Source: Cochliopodium minus
Lineage: Eukaryota; Discosea; Himatismenida; Cochliopodiidae
Length of the DNA stretch: 10,840 nt
Direction of reading: 5' to 3'
Assembly (NCBI GenBank): GCA_024220525.1
Contig: JAMYWO010000655.1
Location: forward strand, 1 to 10,840
Part shown: in pieces, positions 1-7,095 of the stretch
How the letters are laid out: each line of letters starts with the position of its first letter
Position numbering within the stretch: the first letter of the stretch is position 1
Program-made: the position numbers and the translations under genes
Notes under the pieces: generated by a model
Seen by the model: the letters and a program-made list of their open reading frames with translations, nothing else
Databases searched by the model: none
Told to the model about the DNA's origin: nothing

Positions 1-110
1 AATAAAATAAATAAAATAAATAAAATAAATAAAATAAATAAAATAAATAAAATAAATAAAATAAATAATAAAATAAATAAAATAAAATAAAATAAAACAA
101 ATATTTCAAA
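1..110. repeat. A-rich 9-mer tandem repeat
   Basis: The first 66 bases or so are near-perfect copies of a 9-mer, AATAAAATA, which then decay into mixed AAATA/AAAAT runs. The repeat lies upstream of the first recognisable RCC1 exon and is probably part of an intron of that gene, since similar A/T repeats fill its other introns. No coding signal is seen in it. Confidence 0.85.
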
Positions 111-131
111 ATTTTTTTTTTTGAAAAAAAG

Positions 132-2337
132 GAGAAGAAAAAGGAAATACAATTTTGAAGTGTTTTGGAAATAATTCACGTGGAGTATTAGGAATAGGAA
201 ATACCAACAATACATTTTCAATCCAAACAATAAACTCTTTTCCAATTATTTCTTCTGTTCATTGTGGATTTTGTTTTACTTTCATTTTAACAAGTAAAAA
301 AAAAAAACAAAAAAAACTAACTTTATAAACATAAGAAAAAATAAACTTTGAATGAAAAAATAAAAAATAAATCAAAAAATAAAAATATAAAAAAATAAAT
401 AAATAAAATTAAATAAATAAAAAATTTACTCAGTTTTCAAAATAAAATAAATAAAATATAAAAATAAAAATCTGGCTTTGAATAAATAAATTTAAATTTT
501 TTTTTTAGGAGATGGAGAAGTTTATGGAAGTGGATCTAATGAATTTGGACAACTTGGATTAGGAAATAACAATGATTATTCTTCTTTTACAAAAACTAAT
601 CTTCAAAATATTTCTTTCATAACAACTGGTTTTGACCATTCCGTTTTTGTTAACAGTAAAAAATAATTTAATTTTAATTTTAAAAATTTTATTTTTATTT
701 TATTTATTTATTAAAAAATATTTTTATTTTAAATATCACTTTTTTTTTATTTTTATTCATTTTTAAATTTATTTTATTTATTTATTTATTTTTTTATTTT
801 TATTTACATTTTTATTTTTATTGATAATAATTTAGGAAATAAAGAAATATTTGTTTGTGGTTATGGAGCAAATTATGAATTAGGATTAGGAGATATAAGT
901 AACAAAAATATTGCTTGCAAACTTGGATTTGATGATATCAAATTGATTCAAAACAATCTCCCTTCCATTGTAAAAAAAAATAAATTGAAATTTTGTTTTC
1001 AATAAAAAATAATTTAAAATTTTGTTATTCATATTAATTTTATTTAACTCACCCAAATTTTTAGGAGTTTGAAGTGAATTTTAATGTTGAATTGGTAAAT
1101 AACAATTTTGATTTTTAATTATTTTTTATTTTTTATTTATTTTTGTTATTTTTATTTAATTTTATTTCTAATTTTTTTTTTTAAATAATAGCAATTAATT
1201 TTAAAATTATATAAATTTATTTTATTTTTATTTTTATTTTTATTTTATTTTTATTTATATTTTATTTTATTTTTATTTTTATTTTTTTTTATTTTTATTT
1301 TATTTTTATTATTTTTATTATTTTTTTATTGCATATATTTCTTTATTTTTTACTTTTTATTTTTATTTTTATTGCATTTTTTTCTTTATTTTTACTTTCA
1401 GGCCTGTTTATTTTTTACTTTTTATTTTAGAATCTTTTGGTTACAGAACAAAAAAATGAGAACAATCATTTCAAAAAAATTATTCTAAACTTCGATTACC
1501 TAACAAAAGAACTCCAAAAAGAAAATGGAGATCTTAGAACCAACAACACTAATCTCTACAATGAAAATAACCAAATCAAAAAAGAAAAACAAGATCTCAT
1601 TCTTTCAAATAACGATCTTATTCTTTCAAATAATGATCTTAATGAAAAAAATAAAATTTTGGAAAAAGAGAAAGAAGAAAAGAAAGAAAAGGAGGAAGAA
1701 TTGAAAAAGAAAATAAAAGAAAACATTGAAAAAATAAATTCTTTTTCTCCTTCTTTCAACCTTGAAAATGAAGAAAAAGAAGAGAATCTTTTTTCTTATG
1801 TTGATGAGAAGTTAAACAAAAACTTTATTTGTGGAGTTTGCAATAATGTTATGAAAGATCCTCAAATATGTGGAGAATGCGAAGGGAAATGTTGCAAAAT
1901 TTGTTGCAAAAAAGAAAACTTTTGTCCTTTTCAATGTGTATTTGAAGAAATGGATGCTTTTTCTTCAATGAAAAAAAAAATATCAAATCTTTTGATCAAA
2001 TGTAGTGTTGATGGAAATATAATGAAATTTAGGTTATTTTGATTTTAATTTTTAATTTTATCTATTATATTTTTAATTTATTTTTCATTTTTATTTATTT
2101 TGTTAATTAATTTTTTTGTGTAAAAAAAAAAAAAGTGAATATGAAAAACATTTAGAAAAACACAACTTTGGGTGCAAATGGAATTGTGGATTCAAAGAGA
2201 ACAAAAAGAATTTGGTTGTTCTTCATGAAACACAATGTCCTATCTTTTTGAATCATATCAAAAAAGAAAAAGAAAAGTATTGTGATTCTCTTCCAAACAC
2301 CTTTCAACAACTCTTTGAAATCATCGAAAAAAAATGA
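132..2337 (+). CDS. RCC1-repeat / coiled-coil / RING-TRAF-like zinc finger protein (5' partial, 7 exons)
   Basis: The gene starts before the window. Exons that keep one frame are about 132-293, 509-655, 836-969, 1065-1094, 1431-2032 and 2136-2337, preceded by unseen ones; the stop is TGA at 2335. The first three exons encode RCC1 beta-propeller blades, with hallmarks such as CFGNNSRGVLGIGN, GSNEFGQLGLGN and CGYGANYELGLGD. The 602-nt exon opens with about 100 residues of Lys/Glu/Asn-rich coiled coil. A Cys-rich module follows (C-x2-C-x9-C-x2-C, a CC pair, a second CC pair, then CPFQC), which resembles a degenerate RING. The last exon ends it with C-x3-C-x12-H-x3-C, a TRAF-type finger. The family comparison suggests a ubiquitin-ligase-like scaffold using a propeller for substrate or GTPase binding; that is inference. 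The last intron (2033-2135, donor GTTATT, acceptor in a poly-A run) is the least certain, but it joins in phase and continues the zinc finger. Confidence 0.82.
1095..1430 (+). other. 336-nt intron of the RCC1 gene, low complexity
   Basis: The donor GTAAAT follows the 30-nt exon 1065-1094, and the acceptor TTTTAG ends at 1430; both flanks are phase 0. The interior is almost only T and A, with many TTTTA/TTTTTA units between about 1200 and 1390. A second AG at 1399-1400 (TTTCAG) would put the downstream exon out of frame, so it was not used. No RNA gene or ORF is seen. Confidence 0.75.
1593..1634 (+). repeat. 21-nt tandem duplication inside the coiled-coil exon
   Basis: Two adjacent 21-nt copies (1593-1613 and 1614-1634) differ at two positions. 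They encode two successive heptads reading DLILSNN, followed by a third Asp-Leu start. A 21-nt unit adds exactly one heptad, so the duplication lengthens the coiled coil without breaking register or frame. Confidence 0.9.
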
Positions 2338-2561
2338 TATTCTTTTTTTTTTTTTTTACTTTCAAAAACTCTTCAAACTATTTTAAAACTACTTTTAAAA
2401 CTACAAAAAAATTATTAAAACCTTAAATTTTAATTTGTTTTTGTTAAAATTTTTAGAGTTTTTCAACTAATTTTGAATGATCAAAATCAACAATTGCCAT
2501 TTGATAATCCTAAACAAAAAGTCAAATTTAAAATTTTTTCTCAAAAAAAAAAAAAAAAAAA
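2338..2561. other. Intergenic spacer between the RCC1 gene and the small GTPase gene
   Basis: This is 224 bases of AT-rich sequence between the TGA of the upstream gene and the ATG at 2562. A somewhat less A/T-pure stretch at about 2456-2525 follows a TTTTTAG and could be a spliced 5' UTR of the GTPase gene, but nothing proves it. A run of A immediately precedes the ATG, as it does for several genes in this window. Confidence 0.5.
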
Positions 2562-3337
2562 ATGAACCAAATACTGATGAAATTGATTGTTGTTGGAGAT
2601 AGTGGTGTTGGAAAAACTTCAATCATCACCAGATATGTAGAAAATAAATTTAATATTTATAATAAAGCATCGATAGGGATGGAATTTTCACCCAAACAGT
2701 TCTTGATAGATGATAGAATAGTATATGGACAAGTAAAAAATATAAACAAAAAATATAAACAACATTCAAAAAAAAAAAATTTCGAAGATCTGGTAAATGA
2801 TATTTTTTTTCTAAAAAAATTTACTCACATTTTTCTCTTTAAAAAGGGAAATGATTCCTAGTGGCAGATTTAATGAAAATTTAGGTTATTTTTTCAGGGG
2901 AGCAGACTGTTGCATGATTGTTATCAACTTGGCTGATTGTGGTGCTTTTGAAAGTATTCAAAAATGGAAAAATGAAGTAGAAAATAAAATAGGGTAAAAA
3001 AAAAAAAAAAAAAAAAATTTTTAAAAGAAAATGTTTTTAATAGTTAAAGTTGTTAAAATAATTTTTAAAAACAATTTTTTGAAGAGAAAAGGAAATCCCT
3101 TTCATTGTTGTAGGAAACAAAATAGACTTGAAAAATAAAAGGGTAATATCTTTCGAGAAAGTAAATAAGTATTGCCAAATTAACAACATGAAGTACTTTG
3201 AATGTTCTGCCAAAGAAGGAATTAATGTTGAGGTTGCGTTTAGGGAAATAATGAAGTCTGGATTGAATAAAAAATTGGAGATTACAGATTTTGTAGATGT
3301 TAATCTCAAAGAAGAGAATAATAATTATTGTTACTAA
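2562..3337 (+). CDS. Rab/Ras-like small GTPase with degenerate G3 box (4 exons, one of 5 nt)
   Basis: Exons 2562-2732, 2788-2792, 2847-2993 and 3085-3337 join to 576 nt, giving 191 residues and TAA. Seen in the product: G1 GDSGVGKTS at residues 12-20; a switch I segment with ASIGMEF (Ser37 where Rab proteins usually have Thr); G4 NKID at 119-122; G5 ECSAK at 147-151; and RGADCC typical of Rab proteins before alpha3. The G3 region reads QIWEMIPSGRF where the family has QIWDTAGQERF, so the Asp, Gly and catalytic Gln are replaced at equal spacing. Known family role: membrane-traffic or signalling switch. Inferred here: it may bind GTP but hydrolyse it poorly, or act as a pseudo-GTPase. The C-terminus ends NNNYCY, not the usual CC, CXC or CaaX prenylation signal. 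The start was chosen because beta1 (LIVVG) follows directly; Met6 is an alternative. Confidence 0.85.
2788..2792 (+). other. 5-nt microexon (ATCTG) of the small GTPase gene
   Basis: The sequence reads ...GAAG|ATCTG|GTAAAT... . The flanking introns are 2733-2787 (55 nt) and 2793-2846 (54 nt). Joining exon 1 (ending in Gln57, phase 0) directly to 2847 puts the frame one base off and hits TAG within a few codons. Inserting ATCTG gives Ile-Trp and restores exactly the QIW...RF spacing of Rab proteins. Frame repair and the conserved IW dipeptide are two independent supports. Confidence 0.8.
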
Positions 3338-3347
3338 AATTAAAATT

Positions 3348-3412
3348 TATTAAAATTAAAACATTTTTTTTTAATTTAAATATATTAAAATTAAATCATT
3401 TTTTTTTAATTT
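3348..3412. repeat. Two 30-nt direct copies between convergent genes
   Basis: Copies at 3348-3377 and 3383-3412 differ by one base and contain a run of nine T followed by AATTT. They sit in the 68-nt gap between the GTPase stop and the Sel1 gene stop; the second copy overlaps the last codon and stop of the minus-strand gene. Their T and A runs may serve 3'-end formation for both genes, which is inference. Confidence 0.8.
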
Positions 3413-4176
3413 TCTTTTTGTTCATTTTTTATTTTGGATTTTTCTTCTTTGACTCTATTCAATTTTTTGAGTTGTTTGACCGAATAGTCGTCTCCCTTGG
3501 AAGCAGCCAACTGAAACAAGAACTTTGCCTTCTCCAAATCTTTCTCGACTCCCTTCCCCTTTAAATAAAACCCTGCAAGAACTTTGTTGGAGTGGGTGTC
3601 TCCTTTCACAGACAACTAAACAATAATATTGATTAAAAATTTTTTTTTTTTTTGAAATAAATAATATTAATCACATTTATTTTAACATACTTTTCTAATT
3701 TAAATAATAAATAAAAATGGAAATTAAAAGAAATATTTTTAAAAATTTATGATTTTATTAGATAAAAATTTAATTAATGAAAAAAAAAAAATTTATTGAA
3801 TTAGATAAAATTAAAAAATAAAAAACAATTTCATTCCTTTTAAAAATTAAAAATTAAATAAAATTGTTAAAAAATAAAATAAAATAAAATAAAAAATAAA
3901 ATTAAAATAATTTTTAAATAAAACAAAATTAAAATAAAATAAAAAAATAAAATAAAACGATAAAAATTACCTTGTCGTAATAATATTTTGATTTTTTAAA
4001 GTCTTTTCCAACACCCTTTTTACCGTTAAGATAAGCACGAGCGATGATCTTCAAAGAGTGGGTGTCATCTTTCTCTGCGAGCTTTTCGTACAAAGAAAGT
4101 GCTTTTGGAACGTCTTGGTTCACTTCTTTCCCCATGTACAGAATATCCGCCAATTTTCTTGTACACTCAAGATCTC
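3406..4176 (-). CDS. Sel1-repeat protein, 5' end missing (2 exons seen)
   Basis: The minus-strand exons are 4176-3971 and 3615-3406, both phase 0 at their junction, joined across an intron with donor GTAATT and acceptor TTTAG; the stop is TAA. They encode three Sel1 (TPR-like) repeats, with cores LADILYMGKEVNQDVPKA, ARAYLNGKKGVGKDFKKS and LAGFYLKGKGVEKDLEKA, then a short Lys/Glu-rich tail. Sel1 repeats form alpha-solenoids that serve as adaptors. The 4176 edge is an acceptor (GAATAG|GAGATC) needing one base from an upstream exon to make the expected Gly-Asp. No ATG exists on this strand between it and the histone start, so the first exon is either beyond the histone gene or lost. The first in-frame ATG (4135) lies inside repeat 1 and would truncate it. 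Confidence 0.75.
3616..3970 (-). other. 355-nt intron of the Sel1 gene, low complexity
   Basis: Its boundaries are CGACAAG|GTAATT on one side and GTTTAG|TTGTC on the other (minus strand). It is the longest intron in the window and consists of AAATTAAA/AAAATAAAAT runs. I see no ORF, structured RNA or microexon candidate that fits the flanking phases. Confidence 0.75.
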
Positions 4177-4304
4177 CTATTCGACAAAAATCAAAATATA
4201 AATTAAAAAAATAAAATAATAAAATAATAAAATAAAATAAAAAATTAACTGTATTCTTAATACTTTAAAAAAAAACTAAATAAACCAATAAACCACTCTT
4301 TAAA
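4177..4304. promoter_or_regulatory. 128-bp region 5' of the histone gene and 5' of the Sel1 exon
   Basis: This AT-rich gap separates the H2A ATG from the outermost visible Sel1 exon on the other strand. It must hold the H2A promoter and 5' UTR, since the upstream neighbour is so close. It contains AATAAA/AAATAA runs but no element I can name with confidence, and no minus-strand ATG. Confidence 0.4.
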
Positions 4305-4706
4305 ATGTCTCAAAAATCAACAAAATCTCAAAAAGATAAAAAAGATCCAATTTCAAGATCATACAGAGCAGGATTACAATTTCCTGTTGGAAGAATTCAT
4401 CGTTTCTTGAGAGAAGGAAAATATGCAGATCGTATTGGAGCAGGAGCACCTGTATATTTGACAGCTGTTTTGGAATATCTTGCAGCAGAAATTCTTGAAT
4501 TGGCAGGAAATGCAGCAAGAGATAATAAGAAAACAAGAATCATACCAAGACATATTCAACTTGCTGTAAGAAATGATGAAGAATTGAACAAATTATTGCA
4601 ACATGTTACAATTGCTAATGGTGGAGTAATTCCTTCTATCCACACTGTATTGGTACCAAAGAAATCAAAATCAAGAAAAGGAGGATCATCTTCCCAAGAA
4701 TATTAA
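4305..4706 (+). CDS. H2A: Histone H2A, H2A.X type (C-terminal SQEY)
   Basis: This is an intronless ORF of 133 codons and TAA. The protein has the full H2A fold: [20 protein letters not shown] of alpha1, the [20 protein letters not shown] helix, [20 protein letters not shown], the acidic-patch residues NDEELNKLL, and the docking-domain segment GGVIPSIH. It ends SSSQEY, matching the SQ-[E/D]-aromatic/hydrophobic motif of H2A.X, whose serine is phosphorylated by PIKK-family kinases at DNA breaks. The N-terminal tail is short and Lys/Ser-rich. Codon use is less A/T-homopolymeric than in neighbours, as expected for a highly expressed conserved gene. It is the only gene here without introns. A hairpin follows the stop directly. 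Confidence 0.98.
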   Translation: MSQKSTKSQKDKKDPISRSYRAGLQFPVGRIHRFLREGKYADRIGAGAPVYLTAVLEYLAAEILELAGNAARDNKKTRIIPRHIQLAVRNDEELNKLLQHVTIANGGVIPSIHTVLVPKKSKSRKGGSSSQEY

Positions 4707-4707
4707 A

Positions 4708-4728
4708 AAAAGGAATATATATCCTTTT
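4708..4728 (+). terminator. Hairpin immediately after the histone stop codon
   Basis: AAAAGGA (4708-4714), a 7-nt loop ATATATA, and TCCTTTT (4722-4728) form a perfect 7-bp stem starting two bases after TAA. Position and size recall the 3' stem-loop of replication-dependent histone mRNAs, but the sequence and the loop length differ from the animal consensus. It could be a lineage variant, a termination aid or chance. Confidence 0.45.
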
Positions 4729-4879
4729 AAAATCTGTTTATTTAAAAAAGAAATTCGTAATATAATAAAAATTTTTATTTGAAATCAATCATGGAACTTT
4801 CTATTCAAAATACAACCAAATTTATTTGAATATTCTAAAGATTTTTTGATTGTGGAAAATATTTTAAAAAAAAAAAAAA

Positions 4880-5882
4880 ATGGAGAGTTTTTGGGATACA
4901 ACTTATACTTTCAAATCTGGTATGGTTTATGATAAAACAACAGCATCAAGAACAAACAATAATATTCAAACATATCTTCTTGCATTTTCGAAAGATCCTC
5001 TAGTTGAAAAACATAATTATGCGGAGGTTTGAATTTAAACTCTTTTATATTTTTATCTGAATGGAGCCATTCAATTAAAAAATAGAGCAAATTAGAATGA
5101 ATATGAAATCACCACTCTTTTTATAAAATGAGTTTTTGATTTTTTTGAAATAATTATCTATTCCTCATTCTTTGAATTACAATTTCTTCCCAACTTTAGT
5201 TTAAGATCTTAAAACTGAATGATAGAGGGGAACGTTCAAATTGGGAAATGGGATTTGGAATTGCAAGAAATAACATAAATAGAGAAAACTATTTGACTGC
5301 ATCTAGTGATGGGTGGGGTTTTTTTTGTGGCAGTAATAGTTACGGGTCACACAGAGACAACGGTACAGGTATTGGTACGAATTTTTGGGGAGAAATGTTC
5401 GATGAAGGAGATACAGTTGGAGTTTTGTTTGAAAAAAATGAAAAAAATGATAAATACATCCTTTCTTTTTCAATAAATGGAAAGAATTTGGGTAAAAAAA
5501 AATTATTCATAATCTTTAAAAAAAGTTTAAATGGAAGAAACAGAGTTATTTCAATTTTCATTAACTTTGAAAATTTAATTTAAAAGGTGCCCCATTCGAG
5601 GATATTACTTTTCAAGGTGCACCTTTGCATTTTGTTGCTCATTTATGTCCAAATACTGCAGTTCAATACATTCCTCAAGAATGGAGTGAAGAAAACCACA
5701 AATATTTTTCAAGCAGGATTCAAAACAACATCAAATTATTTTTGTTGATTTTAAAGAGATGGAAAAGTGAAAATGCTATTGTTGTTCCCAAGAGACTTGC
5801 CAAATTTTTATTGCTGAAAATTGGAAATGTTTTTGAAGTTTTGGATCAAGCAGCATTAAGTGCAAACAAATCCAAATTTTAA
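4880..5882 (+). CDS. SPRY-domain protein, copy 1 (3 exons)
   Basis: Exons 4880-5026, 5200-5491 and 5587-5882 give 244 residues and TAA. The ATG follows a poly-A run and begins MESFWDTTYTF, shared with the two downstream copies. The core is a SPRY fold: WEMGFGIAR (residues 64-72), GWGFFCGS, FWGEMFDEGD, VGVLFEKN, then LSFSINGKNLG and PLHFVAHLCPNTAVQYIP. A basic, probably helical tail of about 60 residues follows from residue 186 (NIKLFLLILKRW..., VPKRLAKFLLLK). SPRY domains are protein-binding modules; no catalytic motif is seen. The first donor is GTTTGA where the paralogues have GTATA. The 3' part of this gene is nearly identical to that of copy 2. Confidence 0.92.
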
Positions 5883-6019
5883 TTAAAATAATAAAATTAT
5901 TTTTCTGCGAAAGTTTTTTTTTAAAATAAAATAATTATAAATAAATAAAAAAAATTTAAATGGATAGTTTTTGGGATACAACATATACTTTCAAAAATGC
6001 TCTAGTTTATGATAAAACT
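5703..6019 (+). repeat. 317-bp perfect direct repeat, left copy
   Basis: Bases 5703-6019 are identical by eye to 6779-7095, a constant offset of 1076. The block covers the last 180 coding bases of SPRY copy 1, its 3' UTR, the 77-bp spacer, and the first 60 coding bases of copy 2. Three scattered mismatches lie in the 70 bases to the left, and identity stops at the codon difference ACT/GCT on the right. Confidence 0.92.
5883..5959. promoter_or_regulatory. 77-bp spacer between SPRY copies 1 and 2
   Basis: It serves as 3' end of copy 1 and 5' region of copy 2. It contains one non-A/T motif, TCTGCGAAAG, and ends in AAATTTAAATGG. It is duplicated base for base between copies 2 and 3 at 6959-7035. 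Confidence 0.6.
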
Positions 6020-6958
6020 ACTGTATCAAGAGTTGCAGGATCAACATCATATCTTCTTGCATTTTCCAAAGATCCTCTTGTAGAAAATCATAATTATGCA
6101 GAGGTATATAAAACATGATAGTATTTGGATCATTTAAAGGAATTTCAAATTATAAATGAGTTTTTGATTAAAATTTTTTTGGAAGAATTTTTTAACAAAA
6201 GATACTACATTATCGAGCAATGAGATCATTGATCCAAATTATCATTTTCATATCTGATTTTTTATTTCTTTAGTTCAAGATAATAAAACTGAAAGAAAGC
6301 AAAGACAGAACAAATTGGGAAATGGGATTTGGAATTGCAAGAAATAATGTAAATAGAGAAAGTTATTTGAGTGATTCACAAGGATGGGGATATTTTTGTG
6401 GTAACAGTAGTTACGGATCACACCTAGAACACTGTACTGGTGGAGGTAGCAATTTTTGGGGAGAGTTGTATGAAGAAGGAGATAGGATCGGAGTTTTGTT
6501 TGAAAAAAATACTTTAAACGGAAAATATAGCTTATCTTTTTCAAGAAATGGAAAGAATTTGGGTAAAAAAAAAATAAAAATATCACACTTTAAATTGATC
6601 TAATTTAAACTTTGTTTCTCAAACATTTTTTAAAATTGAGATAATTTTAAATTTTTTAAAAGGTGTTGCGTATAACAACATCATTTTTGAGGGCGTTCCT
6701 CTTCATTTTGTTGCTCATTTATGTCCAGATACTGCAGTTCAATACATTCCCCAAGAATGGAGTGAAGAAAACCACAAGTATTTTTCAAGCAGGATTCAAA
6801 ACAACATCAAATTATTTTTGTTGATTTTAAAGAGATGGAAAAGTGAAAATGCTATTGTTGTTCCCAAGAGACTTGCCAAATTTTTATTGCTGAAAATTGG
6901 AAATGTTTTTGAAGTTTTGGATCAAGCAGCATTAAGTGCAAACAAATCCAAATTTTAA
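5960..6958 (+). CDS. SPRY-domain protein, copy 2 (3 exons, mosaic of copies 1 and 3)
   Basis: Exons 5960-6103, 6274-6562 and 6663-6958 give 242 residues and TAA. Domain order is as in copy 1: MDSFWDTTYTF, WEMGFGIAR, GWGYFCGN, FWGELYEEGD, LSFSRNGKNLG, PLHFVAHLCP, then the basic helical tail. The intron positions and phases (0 and 1) match copy 1. The 5' part, including FKIIKLKES, resembles copy 3, while the tail from about YFSSR onward is identical to copy 1. The gene therefore looks like a hybrid made by unequal exchange. It appears intact. Function unknown beyond protein binding by the SPRY fold. Confidence 0.92.
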
Positions 6959-7095
6959 TTAAAATAATAAAATTATTTTTCTGCGAAAGTTTTTTTTTAA
7001 AATAAAATAATTATAAATAAATAAAAAAAATTTAAATGGATAGTTTTTGGGATACAACATATACTTTCAAAAATGCTCTAGTTTATGATAAAACT
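6779..7095 (+). repeat. 317-bp perfect direct repeat, right copy
   Basis: This is the right-hand partner of 5703-6019. It covers the end of SPRY copy 2, the spacer and the first 20 codons of copy 3. Confidence 0.92.

Noticed and set aside
1-110. Telomere or centromere-like satellite
   Set aside because: The 9-mer is pure A/T low complexity like the intron interiors nearby, and it adjoins an exon of the RCC1 gene.
1401-1404. A 4-nt microexon (AG|GCCT|GTTTAT) in the long RCC1 intron
   Set aside because: Both flanking exons are phase 0, so 4 nt would shift the frame and destroy the coiled-coil reading.
4300-4559. Minus-strand open frames opposite the histone gene
   Set aside because: They are antisense shadows of a perfectly conserved H2A frame and show no recognisable motif or Sel1 similarity.
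4707-4879. First exon of the Sel1 gene on the minus strand beyond the histone gene
   Set aside because: The only ATG there opens a five-codon frame with no suitable donor; nothing resembles a Sel1 repeat.
5340-5561. Minus-strand open frames opposite the SPRY exons (also 6275-6586)
   Set aside because: Hydrophobic Phe-rich translations of antisense A-rich coding DNA; the plus strand carries conserved SPRY motifs.
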